54,477 nt of DNA from a bacterium (GTDB lineage: Bacteria > Hydrothermota > UBA3073 > JACQXS01): assembly GCA_030605695.1 (NCBI GenBank), contig JAUWHX010000008.1, positions 1 through 54,477 of the forward strand, read 5' to 3'. Positions 18,135-27,299 of the stretch are shown piece by piece. The notes below the pieces were generated by a model. That model was not told the origin of the DNA and did not search any database. It worked only from the letters and a program-made list of their open reading frames with translations. The translations under genes were made by a program, and so were the position numbers. The number at the start of each line of letters is the position of its first letter. Within the stretch, counting starts at the first letter, position 1.

Positions 18135-19211
18135 ATGAAAATCACAGATTTATTGGTAAAGCGAATAGTTCTTCCGTTAAAACAGCCCTTTAAAATAGCT
18201 CTCGGGACTAATTTTGAATATGAAGGAGTAGTAATACAAATCCACACCGATGAGGGAATAAAGGGAATAGGTGAAGCTTCACCGAGTCCGAGAATTACAG
18301 GCGAAACCACAGGAACCGTGATTGATGTTATAGAAAGTAAAATAAAGCCACTTCTCATAGGCAAAAACCCGCTTGATATAGAAAAAATACTGGATGAGAT
18401 TAACTCTTCTATCCTATATAATTCATCAGCCAAGTGTGCAATTGATATTGCCCTCTATGATATACTCGGCAAACACGCAAAACTCCCTTTATACAAGCTG
18501 TTAGGCGGATTTAAGGAAGAGATAATAACTTCAGTCACGATTGGGATAAAAGGAGTCAAAGACACTGTGCTTGAGGCAAGAGAACTTGTATCCCAAGGTG
18601 CAAAAGTCTTGAAAATTAAAATAGGACTTGCTCCTGTTGAGGATGTAGAAAAGATAAAAGCCCTGCGAGAGGAAATAGGGCAGGGAGTAAAGATACGAGT
18701 AGATGCAAATCAAGGATATGAGCCAAGAGAGGCAATTCAGGTTTTAAATAAAATTGAGCAATATGAGATTGAATTTGCCGAGCAACCTGTGGCTTATTGG
18801 GATATACAAGGGCTCAAGCGAGTAAGGGATAGTGTGGATATTCCCATAATGGTGGATGAAGGTCTTCATTCAGCTCGTGATGCAATTAACTTAATAAGAG
18901 CCGATGCCTGCGACATATTTAACATAAAGCTTATGAAATCAGGCGGTATTGGAGAGGCGAGCAAGATTGCCAACATTGCAGAGGGTGCTGGAATCCCGTG
19001 TATGCTTGGATGTATGGTTGAAACGAGAATTGGAGTAGGTGCGGCAACTCATTTAGCATTAGCACTTAAAAACATAAAATATGCTGACCTTGATGGACAC
19101 TTATTCTTGAAAAAAGATGTAGTGGAAGGTGGAGTAATCACAGAAAAAGGGGTAGATAGAGTTACTTCCGAAGAGGGCATTGGGGTCAAGTTCATCAATG
19201 AAATGTTTTAG
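18135..19211 (+). CDS. Dipeptide epimerase (L-Ala-D/L-Glu epimerase-like, enolase superfamily)
   Basis: GIGEASPSPRITGET, LKIKIG, RVDANQGY, FAEQPV, DEGLHSARDA, KLMKSGGI, CMLGCMVETRIG motifs. Confidence 0.92.
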   Translation: MKITDLLVKRIVLPLKQPFKIALGTNFEYEGVVIQIHTDEGIKGIGEASPSPRITGETTGTVIDVIESKIKPLLIGKNPLDIEKILDEINSSILYNSSAKCAIDIALYDILGKHAKLPLYKLLGGFKEEIITSVTIGIKGVKDTVLEARELVSQGAKVLKIKIGLAPVEDVEKIKALREEIGQGVKIRVDANQGYEPREAIQVLNKIEQYEIEFAEQPVAYWDIQGLKRVRDSVDIPIMVDEGLHSARDAINLIRADACDIFNIKLMKSGGIGEASKIANIAEGAGIPCMLGCMVETRIGVGAATHLALALKNIKYADLDGHLFLKKDVVEGGVITEKGVDRVTSEEGIGVKFINEMF

Positions 19212-19232
19212 AGTTAAGTTAAACGGAAAGAA

Positions 19233-21140
19233 ATGAAGTTATTATACATTATAAGTTTAGTTTTTGTATCAACGGTTCTCCTTGCAGATATTCCACGGGA
19301 TAAGGTTAAACTCCTTCGGTGGGCAGGACCTCCGGGCTCAAGACCAGGAACCTTTAAGGAGTGGATAGTTTCTCATCCATACACCAATTTCTCTGTTAGA
19401 TTAGACAAAACAGTTATTGGGAATCGCAAGTCAGGCACAGTTGCAATACTTATTGATTCCACTATCGCATCTTCGCTTACAAGTGAGGTTCATCAATTGA
19501 TGACCAATCTACAATGGGAGGGATATACCGTAAGTAGTTATGAAGTCTCGGGTGGCACACCAGCGAGTCTCCGGACCTTTCTTGAAGACATTTACATTCT
19601 TGACAATATTGAAGGAGCTCTATTCATTGGAGACCTTCCAGTAGCATGGTTTCAGGTTAAAAACGACTTCGGGACACGTGGCTATAGAGAATGGCCTATA
19701 GATCTCTTCTATATGGACCTTGATGGCGATTGGTTTGATACCCTGAAATACGACCCAGTTGACACTCTGATTCCCGGACAGGATGGTATCTATGATACCC
19801 ATTCTGGAAATGTGGCACCTGAAATATATATCGGTAGGTTAACACCAACTGGAATTGGCAACGACACACTTCTAATAAAAAATTACCTCTCTAAGGATAA
19901 TGCTTATCGCAATCATAGCATTGAGCTACAGCATAGAGCCCTGGTTTATATAGATGACGATTGGGAACCTTGGGCTTCTTATCATGCAAGGGAGGTTTCT
20001 ATTCTTTATCCCGATACTCTCGTGATTTCTGATTCCAACACAACCAGAGCAAGCGATTACAAAGTGAGACTTGATACTGTGAGAGAATGGGTCTCCGTCT
20101 TTGCTCATTCCTATCCAGGCAGTCATAAGTTTTACTACAACAATCATAGTTCCAAAGATTATTACTACTCTACAGAATATACCAGTCAGGACCCACCGGC
20201 GAATTTCTATAACCACTTTTGCTGTTCCTTTGCCCGATATACAACAAATGGTTATGGTGGAGGGAGAGCAATTTTTAATCAAAGTTACGGCGTTGGTGCT
20301 ATTGGCTCAACAAAGTCAGGTAGTATGCTCAGATTTAACTACTTCTATCAGCCTCTTTCGGAAGGGAAAAATATGGGTACTGCATTCAAGGAGTGGTGGG
20401 ATTATATTGCATCAGGTGGAATCACCTTTAATGAACTCTGCTGGCATTACGGGATGACCCTATTAGGAGACCCGTTCCTTAAACCTACAGGACATCCCAT
20501 GGATACCGTATCTCCTCAAATATCCAATACTACTGTTTGGTCTGACACAAGCTTACATGGCCCATTTCCTGTTTATTCTACGATTACAGACAACTGGAAA
20601 GTTGGCAAGTCACAACTCTGGTATAAAACAAGCATAGATACTAACTGGGTATCTCTGCAAATGGATACAACTGGAATAGCTAACGAATATCTGGCAGAAA
20701 TTCCATTCCAACCAACAATAGATACAGTATGGTATTATATCTATTGCGAGGATGTTGCTGTTCCTCCAAACGAAGCGAAAGACCCTGTAAATGCACCCAA
20801 TAGTTGTTATTCATTTGTTGCTGGATATGTCGGCACAGAACAAGGAGTTCCCAAAATACCCAAAGCATTCTTTGTCTCTCAGAACTATCCTAATCCATTT
20901 ATGAGCTTCACAGAAATAGAATATGGATTTCCTGAAGATACCAATATAAATATCACAATTTATAACATCTCAGGTCAAAAAGTAGCTGTTCTCGTGAATG
21001 AGCAGAAAAAAGCCGGGTATTATACTATCCGATGGAATGGGGAAAATAAATATGGCAAAAAAGTAGCAAACGGCATCTATTTCTATAGATTGGAATCTTG
21101 TAGCCATACAGCGACAAAAAAGATGTATTTTATAAGATGA
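19233..21140 (+). CDS. Gingipain/peptidase C25-like secreted protein with T9SS-type C-terminal domain
   Basis: EGALFIGDLPVAWFQV...DLFYMDLDGDWFD...EIYIGRLTPTG...; C-term SQNYPNPFMSFTEIEYGFPEDTNINITIYNISGQKVAVLV...GIYFYRLESCSHTATKKMYFIR. Confidence 0.8.
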   Translation: MKLLYIISLVFVSTVLLADIPRDKVKLLRWAGPPGSRPGTFKEWIVSHPYTNFSVRLDKTVIGNRKSGTVAILIDSTIASSLTSEVHQLMTNLQWEGYTVSSYEVSGGTPASLRTFLEDIYILDNIEGALFIGDLPVAWFQVKNDFGTRGYREWPIDLFYMDLDGDWFDTLKYDPVDTLIPGQDGIYDTHSGNVAPEIYIGRLTPTGIGNDTLLIKNYLSKDNAYRNHSIELQHRALVYIDDDWEPWASYHAREVSILYPDTLVISDSNTTRASDYKVRLDTVREWVSVFAHSYPGSHKFYYNNHSSKDYYYSTEYTSQDPPANFYNHFCCSFARYTTNGYGGGRAIFNQSYGVGAIGSTKSGSMLRFNYFYQPLSEGKNMGTAFKEWWDYIASGGITFNELCWHYGMTLLGDPFLKPTGHPMDTVSPQISNTTVWSDTSLHGPFPVYSTITDNWKVGKSQLWYKTSIDTNWVSLQMDTTGIANEYLAEIPFQPTIDTVWYYIYCEDVAVPPNEAKDPVNAPNSCYSFVAGYVGTEQGVPKIPKAFFVSQNYPNPFMSFTEIEYGFPEDTNINITIYNISGQKVAVLVNEQKKAGYYTIRWNGENKYGKKVANGIYFYRLESCSHTATKKMYFIR

Positions 21141-21149
21141 GGAGTTGAT

Positions 21150-22376
21150 ATGAACACAATTCATAGATTTTTGGTAGTTTCGTTAGTTGTGGCTGGACTG
21201 ATGCTCAGTTACGAAATAGTAGCTCTTTCTGATGTGACTGAGGCTGACAAGAAAACTGTAGTGGATGGAAATAATATGTTTGCACTTGATATCTATGCGG
21301 AGCTGAAGGCTCAAGAAGGCAACTTATTCTTTTCACCTTACAGTATCTCAACTGCCTTAGCAATGACCTATGCGGGTGCGCGAGGCAATACAGAGAAGCA
21401 AATGGCAGAAGTCTTGCATTTTGAGCTGGAGCAGGGGCGTCTGCATCCAACTTTTCATTCGCTAATCTCTCAACTAAACGCTCAAGGCAAGGGCTATCAA
21501 CTCAATATCGCCAACGCCCTGTGGGGACAGAAGGGCTATGGATTTCTTGAAGAGTTCCTTGAACTTACTAAAACTAACTACGGTGCAGGACTCAATGAGG
21601 TAGATTTTGTGAGAGATACAGAAGCTGCACGCAAGACTATCAATACCTGGGTTGAAAAGAAAACAGAAGACAAGATTAAAAACCTTATCAAGCCGGGAAT
21701 CCTTGATGCTCTCACAGTTCTCGTCCTGACCAATGCTATCTACTTCAAGGGTAATTGGGCGAGCCAGTTCGAGAAGAAAGAGACCAAAGATTCAAAATTT
21801 TATGTGAGAGCCGATAAGACAATCAAGGTGCCTACGATGTATCAAAAGGAGAAATTCAAGTATATGGAAACAGACGGGTTCCAAGCAATTGAATTACCCT
21901 ATGTGGATAATGAATTGTCTATGGTAATCCTGTTGCCGAAAAAGAGAGATGGCCTCGTTGAGCTTGAGAATTCGCTTGCTTCAGATAGCATAGACAAATG
22001 GTTAGGAAATCTACGACGGCAGGAAGTTATGGTCTATCTACCGAAGTTTAAAATGACTTCAGAATTCAGGTTAGACACAGTACTTGCGTCTATGGGTATG
22101 CCTGATGCTTTCGTATGTCCTCCGGCAGATTTCTCAGGAATGAATGATAGGGAGAGCTTGTTTATATCAGCAGTAATCCATAAAGCTTTTGTGGATGTGA
22201 ACGAAGAAGGCACTGAGGCAGCAGCGGCAACTGCTGTGGTGATAGCAGAGGAGATAGGCGTAGGCGTACACCGAGTTCCAGTTTTCCGTGCAGACCATCC
22301 TTTCATATTCGTAATTCGGGATGTCAGTTCTGGGAGTATCCTCTTCTTAGGCAGAGTAGTGAATCCACTAAAATAA
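21150..22376 (+). CDS. Serpin-family protease inhibitor with N-terminal signal/TM segment
   Basis: NLFFSPYSISTALAMTYAGARGNTEKQM, LVLTNAIYFKGNWASQF, hinge EEGTEAAAATAVVI, HPFIFVIRDVSSGSILFLGRVVNP. Confidence 0.97.
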   Translation: MNTIHRFLVVSLVVAGLMLSYEIVALSDVTEADKKTVVDGNNMFALDIYAELKAQEGNLFFSPYSISTALAMTYAGARGNTEKQMAEVLHFELEQGRLHPTFHSLISQLNAQGKGYQLNIANALWGQKGYGFLEEFLELTKTNYGAGLNEVDFVRDTEAARKTINTWVEKKTEDKIKNLIKPGILDALTVLVLTNAIYFKGNWASQFEKKETKDSKFYVRADKTIKVPTMYQKEKFKYMETDGFQAIELPYVDNELSMVILLPKKRDGLVELENSLASDSIDKWLGNLRRQEVMVYLPKFKMTSEFRLDTVLASMGMPDAFVCPPADFSGMNDRESLFISAVIHKAFVDVNEEGTEAAAATAVVIAEEIGVGVHRVPVFRADHPFIFVIRDVSSGSILFLGRVVNPLK

Positions 22377-22382
22377 ACTGAG

Positions 22383-23141
22383 ATGAAGAAAATTGGAATT
22401 ATTATACTTGCCGCTGGAGTTGGGAAGCGGATGAAATCTAAGATTCCAAAGGTTATGCACAAATTGTGTGGAAAAACGATGCTCTCTTATGTAATAAACA
22501 CTGCATTAGCTTTGAATCCAGAAAAAACTGTGATTGTAATAAATCCGAAGATGGATAAAAATAAATTAGTAGGAGTATATCACAATGCGTCCCTACATTT
22601 CGTAATTCAGGACCCACCTCGTGGGACAGGAGATGCAGTATTGCAAGCCGAGCCCATTTTCAAAAACTTTAATGGCTCTGTCCTTGTCCTCTGCGGAGAT
22701 GTGCCATTAATTACACCTCACACTTTGATTGAACTCAAGAATTTCCATTATAATGCAAAGAGTTCTTGCACTATTCTTACTGCCATCCCTCCAAATCCAA
22801 GTTTGTATGGCAAGATTGTGAGAAAAGGGGAAGAAGTATTAAAAATAGTAGAAGATTCTGATGCTTCTCCAGAGGAAAAGAAAATAAGTGAAATAAATAC
22901 AGGAATTTATGTTTTTGACTGTAAAGAGCTATTTAAGGCTCTGCATAAAATTGACCCGTCAAATGTTCAAAAGGAATATTATCTCACAGATACCATAGAG
23001 ATTTTATGTAATGAGGGAAAACGAGTCAGTGCTTTTCGTGCATCAGATTGGCAGGAGGTCTCAGGAATAAATACAAGAAAAGCACTTGCAGAAGTAGAAA
23101 ATGTGCTTCAAACTCAAACAATTAAAAAATTACAAGATTGA
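22383..23141 (+). CDS. GlmU-type nucleotidyltransferase domain only (no C-terminal beta-helix)
   Basis: IILAAGVGKRMKSKIPKVMHKLCGKTML, QDPPRGTGDAV, VLCGDVPLI; ends at 252 aa. Confidence 0.85.
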   Translation: MKKIGIIILAAGVGKRMKSKIPKVMHKLCGKTMLSYVINTALALNPEKTVIVINPKMDKNKLVGVYHNASLHFVIQDPPRGTGDAVLQAEPIFKNFNGSVLVLCGDVPLITPHTLIELKNFHYNAKSSCTILTAIPPNPSLYGKIVRKGEEVLKIVEDSDASPEEKKISEINTGIYVFDCKELFKALHKIDPSNVQKEYYLTDTIEILCNEGKRVSAFRASDWQEVSGINTRKALAEVENVLQTQTIKKLQD

Positions 23142-23201
23142 AGATTTGAAGATTGCAGATACATTTCTAATCTTTTAATCTTTAATCTTCTAATCTTTAA
23201 A
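23133..23201. repeat. Heptamer-based inverted repeat overlapping the 3' end of the GlmU-like gene
   Basis: CAAGATTGAAGATTTGAAGATT ... AATCTTTTAATCTTTAATCTTCTAATCTTT; complementary (AAGATTN)n arms that could form a hairpin. Confidence 0.75.
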
Positions 23202-23226
23202 TTTCAAGAAGGAGCATCAATAGAAA

Positions 23227-23718
23227 ATGCAATACTCCAATAAAGAAATTAAGACTTTACGTAAAGAAGCGCTGAAGCTTACTGATACTCCCAGCAGAAA
23301 AGGTAAGTTGCTAAGTTTGATTCTCTTCCTGCTCGGCATTTTTTGCATCTTGTATCTTGTGTCCGGCGGCAAGGAATTTATAGAAACAAGGATTGAGCTC
23401 AGGCAAAAAGACTTAAGCAAGATAAGAGTGGAAGTTTTAAATGGAACAGAGATTGGTGGACTTGCAGAACGAATTGCCGAAGAACTGCGAAAAAAGGGTC
23501 TTGATGTTTTAGGGTACGGAAATGCAGATAAGAAATTAGAGAAAACTGTGATAATTGACAGAAGAGACCATGCCTTGAAAAATGCACGGCTTGTTCGAGA
23601 GGTTTTACGACAAGGGAAAATAACTTTTGAACCTCATCCATTACAACTTTTAGAAGTAACGGTAGTTCTGGGTAAGGATTTTAAAATCCACGAGAAAACA
23701 TCTATTATCAACAAGTGA
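23227..23718 (+). CDS. LytR C-terminal-domain (LytR_C) membrane protein
   Basis: Single TM plus KIRVEVLNGTEIGGLAERIAEELRKKGLDV. Confidence 0.8.
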   Translation: MQYSNKEIKTLRKEALKLTDTPSRKGKLLSLILFLLGIFCILYLVSGGKEFIETRIELRQKDLSKIRVEVLNGTEIGGLAERIAEELRKKGLDVLGYGNADKKLEKTVIIDRRDHALKNARLVREVLRQGKITFEPHPLQLLEVTVVLGKDFKIHEKTSIINK

Positions 23719-24044
23719 TTCCTAAAAGAATAGCCCAACGGATAGCTCAAGTTCTCCTTGATAAAAAAGCAGAAGATGTTGTGATTATGAATCTCAGGAA
23801 AGTTACGGATATGACTTATTATTTTGTGGTTTGTACAGCTAACTCCGCCACTCACTCAAAGGCTCTTGCAAGAACACTTGAGGAAAAAATGGGGTCCCCC
23901 TGGCACCTTGAGGGCTATTCTCATGGGCATTGGATTTTATTAGATTACGTAGATGTAGTTGCCCACGTTTTCTTAAAAGATACGCGTGAATATTACGGAC
24001 TTGAGACCTTGTGGGGTGATGTTCCTACGGAGAAAATGGAATAA
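23715..24044 (+). CDS. rsfS: Ribosomal silencing factor RsfS
   Basis: LLDKKAEDVVIMNLRKVTDMTYYFVVCTANSATHSKALA...GHWILLDYVDVVAHVF; GTG start overlapping the upstream stop. Confidence 0.95.
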   Translation: MIPKRIAQRIAQVLLDKKAEDVVIMNLRKVTDMTYYFVVCTANSATHSKALARTLEEKMGSPWHLEGYSHGHWILLDYVDVVAHVFLKDTREYYGLETLWGDVPTEKME

Positions 24045-24169
24045 TCGTAGTTACCCCTCTTCTATAACTCCCGTCCAAAAAAATAATCCTTAAACTACTA
24101 TGTGTTGTAGGTAATCAAACACAAAATACAACATATAGAAACAACCCCAAAAACCCTTCTTTTTTCCCC

Positions 24170-24225
24170 TTGACAACTCACCAGATCTGCCGATAAGTAT
24201 AGTGGTGAATTGTGGTGAAAAGGGG
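24170..24225 (+). promoter_or_regulatory. Putative promoter and MraZ-box-like direct repeats upstream of mraZ
   Basis: TTGACA at 24170; GTGG (24202), GTGG (24212), GGGG (24222) in an exact 10-bp period directly before mraZ. Confidence 0.6.
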
Positions 24226-24230
24226 TTAAG

Positions 24231-24665
24231 ATGTATAATGGAAAGTATAGATATTCATTAGAGGAAAAGGGGCGGTTGTTTATACCGGTTAAGTTTAGGA
24301 GAGGGCTTTCTCCTGAGGCGGAGGACAGTTTTGTGGTTACGCGTGGTTGGGATGGATGTTTGGGGATATATCCTTTGGATGGGTGGAGGAAAGTGGAGAA
24401 AAAATTAGAAGAGTATCCTCAGGAAAATGCAAGGGCAAGGAAGTTGGTGAGATGGTTTTCCGCAAATGCTGAAGTTGTGAGGCTTGATGCACAAGGAAGA
24501 ATTAAGATTCCTCAGCATCTTTTGGGATTTGCTGGACTTAAGAAAGAAGTCGTAATCATAGGAGTTCTTAATCGGATAGAATTATGGAATCCTGAGGTTT
24601 ACGAAAAGGAGGAGGAGGAGAGTGACCCCGCGAAGCTTGGGTCACTTGGTAATTTAAAATTATAA
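24231..24665 (+). CDS. mraZ: Transcriptional regulator MraZ
   Basis: YSLEEKGRLFIPVKFRRGL...RLDAQGRIKIPQHLLGFAGLKKEVVIIGVLNRIELWNPEVYE. Confidence 0.97.
   Translation: MYNGKYRYSLEEKGRLFIPVKFRRGLSPEAEDSFVVTRGWDGCLGIYPLDGWRKVEKKLEEYPQENARARKLVRWFSANAEVVRLDAQGRIKIPQHLLGFAGLKKEVVIIGVLNRIELWNPEVYEKEEEESDPAKLGSLGNLKL
24621..24646. repeat. Perfect 8-bp-arm palindrome inside the mraZ 3' end
   Basis: AGTGACCC-CGCGAAGCTT-GGGTCACT, coding for ESDPAKLGSL. Confidence 0.9.
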
Positions 24666-24693
24666 GAAATGGTTGATAAGTTTCACGATACAG

Positions 24694-25518
24694 ATGCATG
24701 AACCTGTGTTGGTTGAAGAGCTCCTTTTTTGGCTTAATATTAAAGAGAATGGTATTTATGTTGACTGTACTTTAGGGAGTGGGGGGCATACGAAAGCAAT
24801 TTTCGAAAAAGCCAAGAAAGTAAAGATTTATGGAATTGACAGAGATTTAGAGGCAATATCCAGATTAAAAATTAAAAGTAAAAAGTTAAAAGTTCTACGA
24901 GCGAACTTTAGAGCCCTATCAAATATTATAGAAGAGAAGGTTGATGGAATATTATTTGACATTGGAATCTCAAGCGAGCAACTTGATTCGCCGGAGAGAG
25001 GATTCAGTTATAGATTTGATAGTCCTCTTGACCTTCGTATGGACCAGAGTCGTGGAGTTCCCTGCTTTGAGTTGCTTGAGAAATTCAATCAGGATGATTT
25101 AGAGTTTATTTTAAAAAATTATGGAGAGGAGAGACGAAGCAAAAAGATTGCTGCAGAAATAATAAAAAATAAGCCAAAAACAACGGGAGAACTTGTAGAA
25201 ATTATCCGTCGGATAACTCCTTATAAAGGAAGGTCAAGGGTTTTAGCTCGCGTATTTCAGGCTTTAAGGATATTTGTAAATGATGAGCTTGAGTGTCTTC
25301 GTGAAGGATTATGCGAGGCAACCAAAATTCTTAAAAAAGGCGGAAGAGTATGTGTAATTTCTTATCATTCTCTTGAAGACCGTATTGTAAAGAGATATTT
25401 CAAAGAGGAGCCCGCCTTGATTGTTTTGACAAAGAAGCCCGTTCGGCCAAGAGAGAGTGAAGTAAGCAGGAATCCAAGGTCAAGGAGTGCGAAACTCAGA
25501 TGTGCTGAAAAACAGTAA
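24694..25518 (+). CDS. rsmH: 16S rRNA (cytosine1402-N4)-methyltransferase
   Basis: MHEPVLVEELLFWL, YVDCTLGSGGHTKAI, DGILFDIGISSEQLDSPERGFSYRFDSPLDLRMD. Confidence 0.97.
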   Translation: MHEPVLVEELLFWLNIKENGIYVDCTLGSGGHTKAIFEKAKKVKIYGIDRDLEAISRLKIKSKKLKVLRANFRALSNIIEEKVDGILFDIGISSEQLDSPERGFSYRFDSPLDLRMDQSRGVPCFELLEKFNQDDLEFILKNYGEERRSKKIAAEIIKNKPKTTGELVEIIRRITPYKGRSRVLARVFQALRIFVNDELECLREGLCEATKILKKGGRVCVISYHSLEDRIVKRYFKEEPALIVLTKKPVRPRESEVSRNPRSRSAKLRCAEKQ

Positions 25519-25526
25519 CATAGGAA

Positions 25527-25775
25527 ATGAATACATTAAAGAATTTTACACCAAAAGACATATGGTTATTTGTTTTGATAGGATTCCTTACTGCTCTTAT
25601 TTATTTATTTGAGCACTCAACTACTGTGAAACTTACCTTTCAAGCCCATGAGAAAACTAAGAAGCTGTCTCAAATCAGTGGAAGCGTAGAAAAACTACGA
25701 GTTAAGGAAGTTGCTCTAAGCTCAGCAAAAAGAATATACAGAGTAACTACTCTCCTCAACCCTGTGGGAAAGTAA
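25527..25775 (+). CDS. ftsL: FtsL-like short membrane protein
   Basis: Position between rsmH and the PBP gene; single TM plus coiled-coil. Confidence 0.7.
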   Translation: MNTLKNFTPKDIWLFVLIGFLTALIYLFEHSTTVKLTFQAHEKTKKLSQISGSVEKLRVKEVALSSAKRIYRVTTLLNPVGK

Positions 25776-25778
25776 AAT

Positions 25779-27299
25779 ATGGATAAGAAAGTATCTCTTG
25801 GAAGACTAACCTTAATTATAGGACTTGCCATTGTATTCGAGCTTTCTATTATTGCGAGACTCATTAATCTCCAGTTTTTCCGTCGCAGTGGGTTCCAGAT
25901 TCGTGTCAAGGAACAATCGGAAACAAAAGTTAAAGTAACGGCTAAGAGGGGTAGAATTTATGATAGATACCGTAGAATCCTTGCTACCTCTATCAGCAAG
26001 CAGTCCACAGGATTCTGCGAAAGGGTATATCCACTCGAAGAGGTTGCAGGAAATTTGCTTGGGTTCGTAGGAAAAGATAATATAGGATTAGAAGGAGTAG
26101 AGTATGAATTTGACCCTCTCCTTTCTGGAAAACCGGGATGGATGACTCTGGGCAAGACCCCACGAGGGCATCTTTACCCTTACCCGGGTTATCCTCGCAC
26201 CCGCGTGAAACCCGCAAAAGACATTGTTTTAACAATAGATGCTGACATTCAAGCTATTATTGAGGCAGCTTTAATGAAAAGAATTAATGAGGTGCAAGCA
26301 AAAAAGGGAAGCGCTGTAGTTATTGACCCAAGAACTGGTGAGATATTAGCTATGGCAACAGTCCCTTCTTATAATCCTAATCACTGGAAAAGAGAAGCTT
26401 GCCGAAGAAATGTTCCTCTCCAGGACCAATTTGAACCAGGCAGTACTTTTAAAATTGTACCCTTATCTATTATTGTAGAGGAAAGTCTTGTAGGTCTTGA
26501 GGACACAGTTGAAGATGGGACTGCAAAAATAACAATAAGTGGCAAGACAATCAGAGATGTTAAGCCACATGGTCCATTCACATTTGCTCAAGCTGTTTGG
26601 AAGTCAAGCAATGTAGCGTTTGTTAAACTCACAAACTTAATTGGCAAACACAGATTTTATTCTGCTGCAAGAGCTTTTGGCTTTGGAATTCCAACCGGAG
26701 TATCTCTTCCAGGAGAAGCGAGCGGAAGTTTATCTCTTCCATCAGGCTGGAGTAATCTGAGATTTGCAAACCTTGCTTTTGGTCAGGGAGTGAGTTGTAG
26801 TTTGCTTCAGCTCGCCTTTGCATATCAGGCAATTGCAAATGATGGAGTGCTCTTAAAACCAATAATAATTAAAGAGGTCATTTCAGAAAAAGGAAAAGTG
26901 CTTTATGAAGAGAAACCTATGAAAGTTCGAGAAGTTTTACCTCCGGAAAAAGCAAAAGAGGTTACAGAACTTTTATGTGGAGTAGTAGAAAATGGAAGTG
27001 GAATGCTTGCGCGGATTAAAGGGCTGAAGATGGCAGGAAAAACTGGAACTGCAAATAAGTGTGTTAGTGGAAGGTATGTTTCATCTTATATGTCAAGTTT
27101 TGTATGTTTTTTCCCAGCAGATAACCCCATATTTCTTGTTGCTACTGTAATTGATGAGCCAAAATATGTATATCTTGGTGGTGAGGTTGGCGGTCCTCTA
27201 ATGCACGAGATAGCAAGAAAAATCACTCGGATAAGGGAATATAGAGTTATTGACTGCCAACCACCGACCGTGGATAGTGGAGTTGAAGATGAAGCTTAA
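25779..27299 (+). CDS. ftsI: Class B penicillin-binding protein (FtsI/SpoVD family)
   Basis: RGRIYDRYRRILATS, FEPGSTFKIVPL, SSN (KSSNVAFVKL), KTGTAN. Confidence 0.95.
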   Translation: MDKKVSLGRLTLIIGLAIVFELSIIARLINLQFFRRSGFQIRVKEQSETKVKVTAKRGRIYDRYRRILATSISKQSTGFCERVYPLEEVAGNLLGFVGKDNIGLEGVEYEFDPLLSGKPGWMTLGKTPRGHLYPYPGYPRTRVKPAKDIVLTIDADIQAIIEAALMKRINEVQAKKGSAVVIDPRTGEILAMATVPSYNPNHWKREACRRNVPLQDQFEPGSTFKIVPLSIIVEESLVGLEDTVEDGTAKITISGKTIRDVKPHGPFTFAQAVWKSSNVAFVKLTNLIGKHRFYSAARAFGFGIPTGVSLPGEASGSLSLPSGWSNLRFANLAFGQGVSCSLLQLAFAYQAIANDGVLLKPIIIKEVISEKGKVLYEEKPMKVREVLPPEKAKEVTELLCGVVENGSGMLARIKGLKMAGKTGTANKCVSGRYVSSYMSSFVCFFPADNPIFLVATVIDEPKYVYLGGEVGGPLMHEIARKITRIREYRVIDCQPPTVDSGVEDEA

